Source: JAWPMT01 sp965267435 (lineage in GTDB: Bacteria > Bacteroidota > Bacteroidia > Cytophagales > Cyclobacteriaceae). From it: a stretch of 64,000 bases of DNA. The notes under the pieces are model-generated. The model did no database searches and had not been told where the DNA came from. It saw only the letters and a list, made by a program, of their open reading frames with translations. The DNA is taken from NCBI GenBank assembly GCA_965267435.1, contig OZ253960.1:4712001-4776000 (forward strand), read 5' to 3'. Within the stretch, counting starts at the first letter, position 1. Each line of letters begins with the position of its first letter. Made by a program: the position numbers and the translations under genes. This document shows, one piece after another, positions 9,044 through 18,146 of this stretch.

Positions 9044-9742
9044 TCACTCGACCGGTTGTCTAAAAATCGCATCCGAGATACCATCTCCTACCACCAGGTC
9101 GTCGAAAACGTATTCCTTTTCCAGTTCCTTGGTCTTCAGGAAAATGACCGTCGGAAAAGTGACCCCACCAAACTGCTTGAATATATCGTAGGTTTTGGTC
9201 ATTAAGACGACCTCGTCGCCTACTGATTCCCTGCGATTCACTTTCCTCAGGTAGTGCTTGTTGATATCGATAAAGTAGTCGTACTCAATATTGTCCCTGA
9301 CCTCAGCCAGCCAGTGACAGATCACACCGTCTTCCTTGACCTTGCCTTTGTACTCGAGATCAGCGTCCCTCTTAATTGGGGAGCCAAAATCAAACAGGTG
9401 ACTGATCATCAACTGCTCATGGGACAACATCAAATTGGCCTTGCTCACGCCCGTCCATGGAGCCACGGTCCAACCGGCCACGCCATCAAATGCCTCTGTA
9501 AATGGCTGACCTTCCCAAGTACCTTTGAGGATGACTTTGTTGGGCCTCTTCGCATGGAGCGTGAAAACCGTCCGCTCGCTCCCTACAAACCAGGCGCCAT
9601 CGACAGTCACCGTTCGAGCCTGATCCCAGAAGTCTTGCGTCTGCGCCTCGAAGTGCTTCTCCAACACCTTTTGGGTGCTCTGCGCTCCGCTACTGATTGC
9701 ACCAAAAATGAGAGGTATCAAAAGGACTTTGCCTATCTTCAT
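9044..9742 (-). CDS. LolA-like periplasmic protein
   Basis: A 232-aa protein from the ATG at 9742, giving a signal peptide MKIGKVLLIPLIFGAISSGAQ; an ATG seven codons upstream (9763) is also possible. The mature part has the half-open beta-barrel pattern seen in LolA/LolB-like proteins: RPNKVILKGTWEGQ, EAFDGVAGWTV, YDYFIDINKHYLRKVNRRES and TFPTVIFLKT. Such proteins bind lipids or lipoprotein acyl chains in the periplasm. Whether this one carries lipoproteins cannot be told. It is divergent from the K+ channel gene. Confidence 0.75.
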   Translation of the reverse strand: MKIGKVLLIPLIFGAISSGAQSTQKVLEKHFEAQTQDFWDQARTVTVDGAWFVGSERTVFTLHAKRPNKVILKGTWEGQPFTEAFDGVAGWTVAPWTGVSKANLMLSHEQLMISHLFDFGSPIKRDADLEYKGKVKEDGVICHWLAEVRDNIEYDYFIDINKHYLRKVNRRESVGDEVVLMTKTYDIFKQFGGVTFPTVIFLKTKELEKEYVFDDLVVGDGISDAIFRQPVE

Positions 9743-9838
9743 ATTGGATCTATTTATACTCATAACGTATTAGCTGACTTGCGAGTATTTTTGTTTTGAT
9801 CTCAGCATATTCGATGAGGAATTTAAGAAAAAAGACAG

Positions 9839-10852
9839 TTGGAGCTCAATAAAGTCCTTGGGAGATTACGCGTGGCGGGATTGCTGTTCTTGTCAATCCT
9901 CATTGTAGGCACGATCGTCTACAACTCGATGGATCCAAACGCCACCCTGGTCGACTCATTTTACATGACAGCCATCACCGTGGCTACGATCGGATTCCAT
10001 GAGGTGATCGACCTACGGGCTCATCCTGGGGGCCGACTCTTCACCATTCTGCTCGCATTTTCGGGGATCGGTATTATTACTTACTTTTTCACAAACTTAG
10101 CCGCGCTATTCATCGAAGGTGACCTGAGAAGGGCCTTCCAAAGACGCCAAATGGAGAAGAAGATCAAAAAACTTGAAGCTCATTTTATCATCTGCGGCTG
10201 CGGCCGAGTGGGGCGAAATATTGCACTCGAACTCCATGAAACCAAGCGGCCTTATGTCTTGGCCGACATTAAGATTGAAGCAATTGAGCGCTTCCTTCAG
10301 GAAGAAGAAATTGAGGGTGCCCTGTTCCTAGTCGGAGATACTACCGACGATGACTTCCTGATACAGCTTGGAGTGGAAAAAGCACTGGGTGTCTTTGTAA
10401 CCTCCGGCGACGACAATGTCAATCTCGTGACGACCCTGACGGCTCGAACACTCAATCCCGCAGTTAAGATCGTCTCCCTGGCCAAAGACATTAGCCACAT
10501 GAAAAAGATCAAGAAAGCAGGGGCAACAAAGGTGGTCAGCCCAGCTTTTATTGGGGGTCGAAGGATGGCTTCGGAAATGATCAGGCCGCAGGTGACGACG
10601 TTCCTCGACGACATGCTCCGTTCCAGCTTCAATCAGCGGATCGAGGAACTCAATATCCCTGAAAGTGCTGAGGGTAAGAAACTCTCAGAGCTGTATAGCG
10701 ACAGACTCAAGGAAACGATCGTCCTTGCCGTAAATGAGGACGGCTCATGGCTGTACAATCCCTCGAAAGATCATGAGCTGAAAGCCGGCAGCCATGTAAT
10801 CATGATGACCACCCCCAATGAGCGTCTTGAGCTCGAAAAGCGCCTGGATTAA
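9839..10852 (+). CDS. Two-helix potassium channel with RCK (TrkA-N / TrkA-C) domains
   Basis: A 337-aa protein. Residues 12-30 and about 66-90 are transmembrane helices flanking a pore loop with TVATIGFHEV. Then comes a Rossmann TrkA-N domain with CGCGRVGRNIA (about residue 118) and acidic residue ADIK at the end of beta2, and a TrkA-C domain from about 255. This is the layout of ligand-gated K+ channels in which RCK octamers bind nucleotide or ions. The filter TIGFHE differs from canonical TVGYGD. The start is a TTG at 9839; no in-frame ATG precedes the first helix. Its end overlaps the convergent lipoprotein by 4 bp. Confidence 0.88.
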   Translation: MELNKVLGRLRVAGLLFLSILIVGTIVYNSMDPNATLVDSFYMTAITVATIGFHEVIDLRAHPGGRLFTILLAFSGIGIITYFFTNLAALFIEGDLRRAFQRRQMEKKIKKLEAHFIICGCGRVGRNIALELHETKRPYVLADIKIEAIERFLQEEEIEGALFLVGDTTDDDFLIQLGVEKALGVFVTSGDDNVNLVTTLTARTLNPAVKIVSLAKDISHMKKIKKAGATKVVSPAFIGGRRMASEMIRPQVTTFLDDMLRSSFNQRIEELNIPESAEGKKLSELYSDRLKETIVLAVNEDGSWLYNPSKDHELKAGSHVIMMTTPNERLELEKRLD

Positions 10853-11625
10853 AGGGTTACGTCGAAAGAATCGAAAATTCCTTCAGGTACCGTCTCCAAC
10901 ACCTGCACATCTCTCAGGTCGCGGTTCCCACGCTGATTGGATAGTAAAATGCCTCCCATCTGCTGGTAATTCGACCATGGTAAGGTAAACCTCGCGACTG
11001 TGTCGGACTCATTTACGTACCATGCCCACTGCTTGACGAGACTGTCCTGCTTGGACACCCATACCTCATAGGCATTGTTGGGTGTGACACCGACCGACTC
11101 AAAAGTCAACTTCAGCACACTGGCCTCCTCACCTTCCTCGGTGCTCCCTTCACCCATATGGGCAAGAGTGACTCCGGAGTCTTTCAGCTTGAACGGCATC
11201 ACCAGCCAATAGGAATCATTGATCCAGACGCGCTTGCCCTGGTCAAGGTACTTACTAAGGCTATCAGGATGATCCAGGAGCTCTCCATTCTTCCATACTT
11301 GTCCTTCGCCTGTCTTCTCATTGACGATGATCTTCTTATCCTCGGTCTTGTACTCAATACGGACATCACCGGTATGCTTGTCCCAAAGAAGCGTACGAAA
11401 ACCGAAGAAATCCCAATACAGGTACCTCGTTTCATCCCAATTCTTTCGGCCTCCCATGGCCAGCATCACCTGGTCGGCAATATCAACGGCCTGCGGATCC
11501 GATGCAGCCATGTTGAATCCCTCAGCTGCCGGATTGGTTTCCACTTCCTCCGCCTGCTCATTTTGTGGAGCGCTGCAGGCGATGATGAGTGTGGGGAGTA
11601 TTAGTGCGTACAGAAAATTTCGCAT
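10849..11625 (-). CDS. Lipoprotein of unknown function
   Basis: A 258-aa protein from the ATG at 11625, giving a classical lipoprotein signal with lipobox IIAC followed by SAPQ. The mature protein has an acidic linker, then GGRKNWDETRYLYWDFFGFRT, a pattern I recall from Bacteroidota lipoproteins without assigned function (possibly DUF6503-like, unsure). The upstream in-frame ATG at 11673 lies inside a terminator hairpin and is unlikely to be used. It is downstream of the M1 peptidase on the same strand, separated by that terminator. Confidence 0.75.
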   Translation of the reverse strand: MRNFLYALILPTLIIACSAPQNEQAEEVETNPAAEGFNMAASDPQAVDIADQVMLAMGGRKNWDETRYLYWDFFGFRTLLWDKHTGDVRIEYKTEDKKIIVNEKTGEGQVWKNGELLDHPDSLSKYLDQGKRVWINDSYWLVMPFKLKDSGVTLAHMGEGSTEEGEEASVLKLTFESVGVTPNNAYEVWVSKQDSLVKQWAWYVNESDTVARFTLPWSNYQQMGGILLSNQRGNRDLRDVQVLETVPEGIFDSFDVTL

Positions 11626-11648
11626 AGTCAGGTATAGATTATAAAACA

Positions 11649-11671
11649 GAAAGGCACCAATGGTGCCTTTC
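11649..11671 (-). terminator. Rho-independent terminator after the M1 aminopeptidase gene
   Basis: A perfect 10-bp stem GAAAGGCACC / GGTGCCTTTC with a 3-nt loop. On the minus strand it is followed by CTGTTTTAT. It lies 26 nt after the peptidase stop and before the lipoprotein start. A second, shorter hairpin ACCCGA / TCGGGT is at 11678-11693. Confidence 0.8.
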
Positions 11672-11696
11672 AAAGTTACCCGATGATTCGGGTAGA

Positions 11697-13907
11697 TTAT
11701 TCTCCTTTGGATTTAAATTGATCGAAACGGGACATTCCCTCTTGTCTGGGGAATACATTGTCTTCGATATCCACATCTGCTGTTCTCTTTTCTGGGTCCA
11801 ACACCACTTTGGTCACCTCCTTATCCTTCACAAAGACCTTCGTCACCTCTTTCTCATCCATTTTCCAGATTTCAGCTGGGATCTCTTCCAGCTCCTTGGA
11901 TCCATCTGCATAAGTCCATTCGATCAGGAGTGGTGTCACCAGTCCCCCTTGGTTCTGGAAGGTGATTTCGTAGAAGTTTTTATCTCCCAACTTCTTCTTC
12001 ACCCCTTCATTATCATAATCTGTCATGAACTCGCTCCAAGCTGAGCGATGTACCTCTTCGAAAACAAAGAGCTGCGGCTCAGTGCCGAAACCTTTCTCTC
12101 CATCCCCGTCAATAGATGCATTGGCTACTTTCACATCTCTCGTTTCGAGTCCATTCTCTTCATTCTGCATGCGGAGCCATTTGACATTATCGACAGAAAC
12201 GTCCACGTAATCAGTCGTATAGAACCAGCCTTTCCAAAACCAGTCGAGGTCTACAGCCGAGGCATCCTCCATCGTTCTAAAGAAATCGGCAGGAGACGGA
12301 TGCTTGAAAGCCCAGCGCTCGGCGTAGGTCTTGAAAGCGTAGTCAAACAACTCTGGGCCCATGACCGTCTCTCGCAGGATATTGAGCGCAGTTGCCGGTT
12401 TTGCATAGGCATTGGCACCAAACTGTCGTATCTGCTCTGAATTGGTCATGATTGGTCTGGCCAAACCATTGGCTCCACTCATATATTGTACAATGTTTGC
12501 AGCGGGACCACGCTTTGAAGGATAGTTGGGATCCCAATCTTGCTCCGTGAGGTATTGCACGAAGGTATTGAGGCCCTCATCCATCCACGTCCATTGGCGC
12601 TCATCAGAGTTGATGATCATGGGAAAGAAATTGTGACCTACCTCGTGTATGATCACGCTCATCATCCCATACTTTTTGGTATCCGTGTAGCTGCCATCAG
12701 GATTCGGGCGTCCATAGTTGAAGCATATCATGGGGTACTCCATGCCTATGGAAGCGGTGTGGACTGAAATTGCCACAGGATAGGGATACTCAATAGTGGT
12801 TCTTGAGTAGGTGATGAGGGTCTGAGCTACCACCCTGGTAGAATACTCCTCCCAAAGAGGATTTCCTTCCTTAGGATAGTAGGACATGGCAAGTGGCGAG
12901 TTATTGTCACTCAACTTCACAGCCATAGCGTCCCAAATAAACTTGCGGCTAGCGCAAAAGGCAAAGTCCCGGACGTTGTCAGCCTTGAACTTCCACGTTT
13001 TAGAATCGCTCGCTCGCGACTTTTCCGCGCGCTGTGCTTCCTTCTGAGTGACGATAATCACAGGGTCCTCATAGGACGTCTTCGCCTTCTCGAATCGCTC
13101 CATTTGCTCCGCCGTCAAGACGTCTGTAGGATTTTGCAGTGTACCGCTGGCGCCAACGATGAAGTCTGCAGGCACGGTGATGTCCACCTCATAGTCGCCA
13201 AACGTCAACGCAAACTCTCCGCGGCCGAGAAACTGCTTGTTCTGCCATCCTTCTACATCATCATACACGGCCATGCGTGGGAAGAATTGAGCGATTGTAT
13301 ACAGGTAGTTATCATCGGCAGGGAAGTACTCCAACCCTGACCGACCGCCGTCGTCCGCACGATTGTTGACATTGTAGGACCAGGCGATGTTGAAGGACAC
13401 ATTGTCGCCAGAAGCCAAAGGCTGTGGCAAGTCGACGCGCATCATGGTCTTGTTGATGAGGTATCTCAGGTCATTACCAGAGGCAGATGTTACACTGGCA
13501 ATCTTGAACCCTCCATCGAATTCACTCGCCAAACCCTGTACCTGGTATGTCTTAACGGTATCAGAAAGACCGCTGGTGCCTATGAGTCGAGTATCTGAAT
13601 CCTGAGCCCGAACATTTTGATCCAGCTGAATCCACAGGTAAGGAAGCTCGTCAGGAGACTGATTGTAGTAGGTGATCGTTTCTGTTCCGGAAATTCGCTG
13701 GTTTTCATCGTCGACGATGATCTCCATCTTGTAGTCCGCCTTTTGCTGCCAGTAGTCCTTGCCAGGTGCTCCAGACGCAGTACGATAGGAATTCGGCGTT
13801 GGCAACGTTGTCCCCAACTGTTCAAATTTTCTATCCCATTCTGTATCATGTTGCGCCGAAGCCCATCCGGCACTGAGTACCAGCAGTAGAAATAATGTTC
13901 TTTTCAT
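11697..13907 (-). CDS. M1 family zinc metallopeptidase (aminopeptidase)
   Basis: A 736-aa exported peptidase with signal peptide (MKRTLFLLLVLSAGWASAQ). The zinc site is complete: HEVGH at residues 421-425 and the third ligand Glu444 in WMDEG, the M1 spacing of 18 residues. The exopeptidase motif appears as GMEYP (GAMEN in the family), about 40 residues upstream. It has the N-terminal beta domain (ISGTETITYYNQSPDELPYLWIQL split over two strands) and a C-terminal region after the catalytic domain. It trims N-terminal residues of peptides in the periplasm or outside. The adjacent HupE-like and DUF6702 genes form a combination often seen in Bacteroidota. Confidence 0.93.
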   Translation of the reverse strand: MKRTLFLLLVLSAGWASAQHDTEWDRKFEQLGTTLPTPNSYRTASGAPGKDYWQQKADYKMEIIVDDENQRISGTETITYYNQSPDELPYLWIQLDQNVRAQDSDTRLIGTSGLSDTVKTYQVQGLASEFDGGFKIASVTSASGNDLRYLINKTMMRVDLPQPLASGDNVSFNIAWSYNVNNRADDGGRSGLEYFPADDNYLYTIAQFFPRMAVYDDVEGWQNKQFLGRGEFALTFGDYEVDITVPADFIVGASGTLQNPTDVLTAEQMERFEKAKTSYEDPVIIVTQKEAQRAEKSRASDSKTWKFKADNVRDFAFCASRKFIWDAMAVKLSDNNSPLAMSYYPKEGNPLWEEYSTRVVAQTLITYSRTTIEYPYPVAISVHTASIGMEYPMICFNYGRPNPDGSYTDTKKYGMMSVIIHEVGHNFFPMIINSDERQWTWMDEGLNTFVQYLTEQDWDPNYPSKRGPAANIVQYMSGANGLARPIMTNSEQIRQFGANAYAKPATALNILRETVMGPELFDYAFKTYAERWAFKHPSPADFFRTMEDASAVDLDWFWKGWFYTTDYVDVSVDNVKWLRMQNEENGLETRDVKVANASIDGDGEKGFGTEPQLFVFEEVHRSAWSEFMTDYDNEGVKKKLGDKNFYEITFQNQGGLVTPLLIEWTYADGSKELEEIPAEIWKMDEKEVTKVFVKDKEVTKVVLDPEKRTADVDIEDNVFPRQEGMSRFDQFKSKGE

Positions 13908-13940
13908 GTCATATCGGTTTAGCTTGTTTCACTCAGGTTG

Positions 13941-14522
13941 TCACCAGTAAATGGCGCCGTAGGTCAGTTTCAAACCCACGACAGCTACCACAAGGGAGAT
14001 GATGATCTTCCAATAATTCCTGGGAACCTTCAAAGTGCCAACGAAAATAAAGGTGACCGCCAGAAAGATCAAAACGATAATTATTTGGCCTACCTCCAAT
14101 CCTACATTAAAGGCAAATAAAGGGGTCACTATGGATTCTTCGGTGCCGAGAAGGCTCCGCAAATAATTGGAAAAGCCTAACCCGTGGATCAGTCCGAACA
14201 CACCGGCATAAATGGCATTGAGCCACTTGAAAGGGTCTGCGTCATCGGATTTGTGAAATAAGTTGGAAACCGCCGTGATCACGATTGTCACGGGTATCAG
14301 GAATTCCACCAGATCACTGTTTATAAGGACAACCCCCAGCGTCGCGAGGGCCAGGGTGACCGAATGACCAATGGTGAAGGACGTAACCAATATGAGCACC
14401 TTCCGCCATTCCCTGATAGAATACAACGAAGCCAGCGCAATAACAAACAGGATGTGGTCGTAACCTTGGATGTCAAGGATGTGATCCAATCCAAGCCCGA
14501 AGTAAAGACTAAATTGTGACAT
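13941..14522 (-). CDS. HupE/UreJ family membrane protein
   Basis: A 193-aa protein with about six transmembrane segments. Family features are FGLGLDHILDIQGYDHILFV near the N-terminus (two DH-type histidine sites), FTIGHSVTLALA, and GLIHGLGFSNYL. HupE/UreJ proteins are linked to nickel or cobalt import for hydrogenase and urease in other phyla; no such enzyme is seen here, so the substrate is open. It lies 33 nt upstream of the M1 peptidase on the same strand and is likely cotranscribed with it. It is divergent from the DUF6702 gene. Confidence 0.88.
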   Translation of the reverse strand: MSQFSLYFGLGLDHILDIQGYDHILFVIALASLYSIREWRKVLILVTSFTIGHSVTLALATLGVVLINSDLVEFLIPVTIVITAVSNLFHKSDDADPFKWLNAIYAGVFGLIHGLGFSNYLRSLLGTEESIVTPLFAFNVGLEVGQIIIVLIFLAVTFIFVGTLKVPRNYWKIIISLVVAVVGLKLTYGAIYW

Positions 14523-14617
14523 GGGTTTGAGCGATTATATTGAGTAAATCTTCACAATTTTGTTGATGCGAAATTGTCCACCGAAAGGTAGACACCCAAA
14601 AAAGATTCCATAAAAGG

Positions 14618-15115
14618 ATGGTGAAGCTTCTTCCATTGTTGGCTGTGTTGATGTTCCCTGTGAAAACTTCGGAACACCCCTTTCACATAAGCGTGACGGA
14701 GATCAGGTACAAACCAAAAGAGAAAGTGGTGCAAGTAAGCGTGAGGCTCTTTCTCGACGATTTTGAGGAAACATTGCAGGGATTCACGGGTGATGAATAC
14801 CTCGATATTATGCAAGCAGACGAAACCTTGCTGAATCAGGAAGTCGAAAAGTACCTGAAAGAAAATTTTTCCATGCAGGGAAAGAAGCCTATCGAACTAG
14901 AGTACCTGGGATTTGAATATGACCGAGACGTGATGTGGTGCTACCTGGAGGGTACCAAAGTCAAGAACCTAACCATGCTCAAAGTGAGGAGCACAGTGAT
15001 GACTGAAATATTCCCCGATCAAGAAAACCTCGTCCATATCCGCCGGGAGGGCAAAGTCAAAAGCCTCCGACTCACAAGATCAAAAAATGTAGACGAGGTA
15101 AGCTGGGAAGGCTAG
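14618..15115 (+). CDS. DUF6702 family exported protein
   Basis: A 165-aa protein with a short signal peptide (MVKLLPLLAVLMFPVKTSE) and then HPFHISVTEIRYKPKEK, the typical DUF6702 opening. The fold appears beta-rich, with FLDDFEETLQ and a closing segment LRLTRSKNVDEVSW. Function is not known. It is divergent from the HupE-like gene across 95 nt, and this trio (DUF6702, HupE, M1 peptidase) recurs in Bacteroidota as I recall, which suggests a shared role. Its end overlaps the convergent RNA-ligase-like gene by 4 bp. Confidence 0.82.
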   Translation: MVKLLPLLAVLMFPVKTSEHPFHISVTEIRYKPKEKVVQVSVRLFLDDFEETLQGFTGDEYLDIMQADETLLNQEVEKYLKENFSMQGKKPIELEYLGFEYDRDVMWCYLEGTKVKNLTMLKVRSTVMTEIFPDQENLVHIRREGKVKSLRLTRSKNVDEVSWEG

Positions 15116-15651
15116 GGAAAGTAGAACCTATTGAACTGCTCCCATTTGCCTTCGTCGTGCCGTAGGAGCACGATGTGGTCCACACGAAAACTTGCCCCAT
15201 AGGTCAGTTGCTCGAAATGTGCTCGCGCCGCGGGAAATACCGAGCGCTTCAGATCCCGGAAGGCGACCGTCATATGCGGATGAAAACCGCGATCCTTGTG
15301 ACTGGCATTGAATACGTGCAATAGCCGCATTTGCTCTGATACCCGATCGTAAAGGGTTCGCAGCGCCTCATTTTTCACGACATCCACAAACACCACCCTT
15401 GGTGGGAAGAAATCGAAATCGGAGAGCTCGATATCAAACCCGTCTATTCCGGAGACGGCTTTGTCGAGATGGTCGCGCAAATCATTGATGCGTTCATCCT
15501 TCCACTTAAAAGGCATGTGCAAGGTGATGTGAGGAGGTGACTTCAGGGCATGCTTGCTCCCGAAGTGCTCCGCACAGTAGCTCTTAAATGAGGTTATTTG
15601 ATCCCGAATGTCCAGTGGTGGGACCACCGCTACAAAATAGAGTGATTGCAA
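15112..15651 (-). CDS. 2'-5' RNA ligase / cyclic phosphodiesterase family protein
   Basis: A 179-aa protein of the 2H phosphoesterase superfamily. Both HxT motifs are present: HIT at residues 41-43 (PPHITLHMPF) and HMT at 126-128 (FHPHMTVAF). These two histidines form the active site that handles 2',3'-cyclic or 2'-5' phosphodiester bonds in RNA or nucleotides. The length fits the family. Single gene, divergent from the metalloprotease. The natural substrate in bacteria is usually unknown. Confidence 0.88.
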   Translation of the reverse strand: MQSLYFVAVVPPLDIRDQITSFKSYCAEHFGSKHALKSPPHITLHMPFKWKDERINDLRDHLDKAVSGIDGFDIELSDFDFFPPRVVFVDVVKNEALRTLYDRVSEQMRLLHVFNASHKDRGFHPHMTVAFRDLKRSVFPAARAHFEQLTYGASFRVDHIVLLRHDEGKWEQFNRFYFP

Positions 15652-15695
15652 GAGACAGTTTTTGCTATATTGGGTCTGACACAGGTCACTAGAAC

Positions 15696-18146
15696 ATGAA
15701 AAAACTATTTATCCTAAGCGCTGCGGCGCTTCTTCTACTTTCTCCATCTTTTGGACAACGCAAAAAGAATCAGGAACCCGCAGAAACCAAAAAGACTATC
15801 GCCTCTTTCACGGCAAACATGCAAAAGAGCGAAGGGTACTTCAATTTCTACTGGGATGACAAGACTGGCAAGATCTTCCTGGAAGTGGACAAATGGGACA
15901 CAGATTTCCTCTATGTCAATGCGCTGGCAGCGGGCGTAGGGTCCAATGACATCGGCCTGGATCGGGGCCAACTTGGTGGAGATCGCATTGTGGCCTTTCA
16001 AAAGCATGGCCCAAAAGTCCTCCTCATACAGCCAAACCAGGGATACCGCGCGGTAAGTGATAACCCCGATGAAGTGCGTTCGGTCCAGGAAGCATTCGCC
16101 TCCTCGGCACTGGGTGGTTTCAAGATCGAAATAGATGAGGGCGCCATTGCGCTCATCGACATCACCAGCTTCTTGCTTCGCGACTCCCATCAGGTGGCCA
16201 ATCGCCTAAAACGCACCGGCCAGGGCAGCTACAGCATAGACGCTGCCCGATCCACGATCTACATGCCTGCCACGATGAATTTCCCTGAGAATTCGGAATT
16301 CGAAGCCATTCTGACATTCAAAGGTACCCCTCAGGATTATTGGATTTCCTCCGTGACGCCTACGGCAGACGCCGTGACCGTTCGCACACATCATTCCTTT
16401 ATCAAGCTGCCGGATGATCAATATGAGCCCCGTGCGTTTGATCCACGAGGGGGCTTTGGCAGCATTTCCTATCAGGACTACGCTACCCCTATCGATGAGC
16501 CGCTCGTAAAAAGATTTATCCGACGTCATCGACTGGTGAAAAAGGATCCCAGCGCCGCCATCAGCGAGCCTGTAGAGCCCATCATCTATTACCTGGATCG
16601 TGGAGCCCCCGAGCCGGTGAAGTCCGCCCTCCTTGAAGGGGCAGCGTGGTGGAATCAGGCTTTTGAAGCCGCTGGCTTCCGAGATGCTTTTCAGGTGCAA
16701 GTACTCCCGGAAGGGGCCCATCCTTTAGATGTACGGTACAATGTCATACAATGGGTGCATCGATCCACCAGGGGTTGGTCCTATGGAAGTTCAGTGGACG
16801 ATCCCCGTACCGGAGAGATCATCAAAGGACACGTGAGCCTCGGGTCACTGCGCGTGCGCCAGGACTTTCTTATCGCCACCGGACTACTCCAGCCTTACGA
16901 AAATGGTGATGAGTCGTCCCAGGAAATGGTCGATATGGCCCTGGCCCGACTGCGCCAACTGTCTGCACATGAAGTTGGCCACACGATTGGCCTTTCACAC
17001 AACTTCGCATCGAGCTACAATGACCGAGCCTCTGTGATGGACTACCCACATCCATTGGTCTCATTGGACGATGAGGGGAACATCGACCTGAGTAACGCCT
17101 ATGACGTAAACATCGGAGAGTGGGACAAAGTCGCCATCCGATACGGCTACGGGTATGATGACAATCCCAGCGCTGTACTCGACGAGGCCTTTGAAGATGG
17201 CCTGCTCTACATCACGGATCGCGATTCCCGGCCGATGGGTGGAGCACATCCTGTGGCTCACCTTTGGGACAATGGTGCCTCGGCCGCTGATGAGCTCAAC
17301 CGTATGATGGACATTCGTCGCAAGGTGCTGGACAATTTCTCAGAAGCAAGCATCAAAAATGGTGTGCCCCTCGCATCTATTGAGGAGGCGCTCGTGCCTA
17401 TGTACCTCTTCCACCGATACCAGGTGGATGGCACCTCTAAGGTCGTTGGTGGAGTGAATTACTCCTATGCTACACGAGGCGATGGGCAGGTGCCCACCGA
17501 AATGATTGACCCTGGTGTCCAGGAAGCAGCCATCGACGCTTTGGTGAGTACACTATCTCCCGACGCGCTGCGCCTGCCCGATGAATTGCTTGCCAAGATC
17601 CCTCCCAAACCTCCCGGATACAGCCGTGGAAGAGAGAATTTCGTTTCCAAGACGGGTCCGGCGTTTGACTACTTTGCCGCCATTGAAACTGCGGCGACGC
17701 TGCCGATGTCGTTCTTGTTGCATCCACATAGGGCCAACAGGCTGGAGATGTACCAGTCACTCGACAGCGATCAGCCCGGCTTGCAGACGGTGATCAACAA
17801 AATTACTGCCGCCACATGGGAGAGCCCGAGCTCCAATGCGAAGGATCGTGCGATCCAGAAGATCGTAGAAAAGGAGACACTCGATCACCTGATCGCGCTG
17901 CACGCCAATGACCAATCGTATCCCCAGGTAAAAGCGCTGGCAGGGATGGCGTTGAGGAACATCTCCGGGATTGCCAAAAGACGCCAATCCTCCGATGCCG
18001 CGTATTACCTCCACGTCCAGGACATCATCGATCAATATCTGGATGATCCCGGGGAGTACGAGCAGCAGCGATCAATCAAAGCTCCTGATGGGTCTCCGAT
18101 CGGTACCGACCACGATTTTTTAAACTTCTGTTCCTATGGCTATTAA
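15696..18146 (+). CDS. Zinc-dependent metalloprotease (DUF5117/DUF4953-type, metzincin-like)
   Basis: An 816-aa exported protease with signal peptide (MKKLFILSAAALLLLSPSFGQ). The zinc site HEVGHTIGLSH is at residues 425-435, matching the metzincin HExxHxxGxxH pattern, and a Met-turn candidate SVMDYPHP follows about 15 residues later. The N-terminal half has the DUF5117-like opening (YFNFYWDDKTGKIFLEV, then GLDRGQLGG). The C-terminal part is a helical DUF4953-like domain. It acts in the periplasm or outer envelope; substrate unknown. Its last 11 nt overlap the start of the amidohydrolase gene, a sign of translational coupling. Confidence 0.92.
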   Translation: MKKLFILSAAALLLLSPSFGQRKKNQEPAETKKTIASFTANMQKSEGYFNFYWDDKTGKIFLEVDKWDTDFLYVNALAAGVGSNDIGLDRGQLGGDRIVAFQKHGPKVLLIQPNQGYRAVSDNPDEVRSVQEAFASSALGGFKIEIDEGAIALIDITSFLLRDSHQVANRLKRTGQGSYSIDAARSTIYMPATMNFPENSEFEAILTFKGTPQDYWISSVTPTADAVTVRTHHSFIKLPDDQYEPRAFDPRGGFGSISYQDYATPIDEPLVKRFIRRHRLVKKDPSAAISEPVEPIIYYLDRGAPEPVKSALLEGAAWWNQAFEAAGFRDAFQVQVLPEGAHPLDVRYNVIQWVHRSTRGWSYGSSVDDPRTGEIIKGHVSLGSLRVRQDFLIATGLLQPYENGDESSQEMVDMALARLRQLSAHEVGHTIGLSHNFASSYNDRASVMDYPHPLVSLDDEGNIDLSNAYDVNIGEWDKVAIRYGYGYDDNPSAVLDEAFEDGLLYITDRDSRPMGGAHPVAHLWDNGASAADELNRMMDIRRKVLDNFSEASIKNGVPLASIEEALVPMYLFHRYQVDGTSKVVGGVNYSYATRGDGQVPTEMIDPGVQEAAIDALVSTLSPDALRLPDELLAKIPPKPPGYSRGRENFVSKTGPAFDYFAAIETAATLPMSFLLHPHRANRLEMYQSLDSDQPGLQTVINKITAATWESPSSNAKDRAIQKIVEKETLDHLIALHANDQSYPQVKALAGMALRNISGIAKRRQSSDAAYYLHVQDIIDQYLDDPGEYEQQRSIKAPDGSPIGTDHDFLNFCSYGY

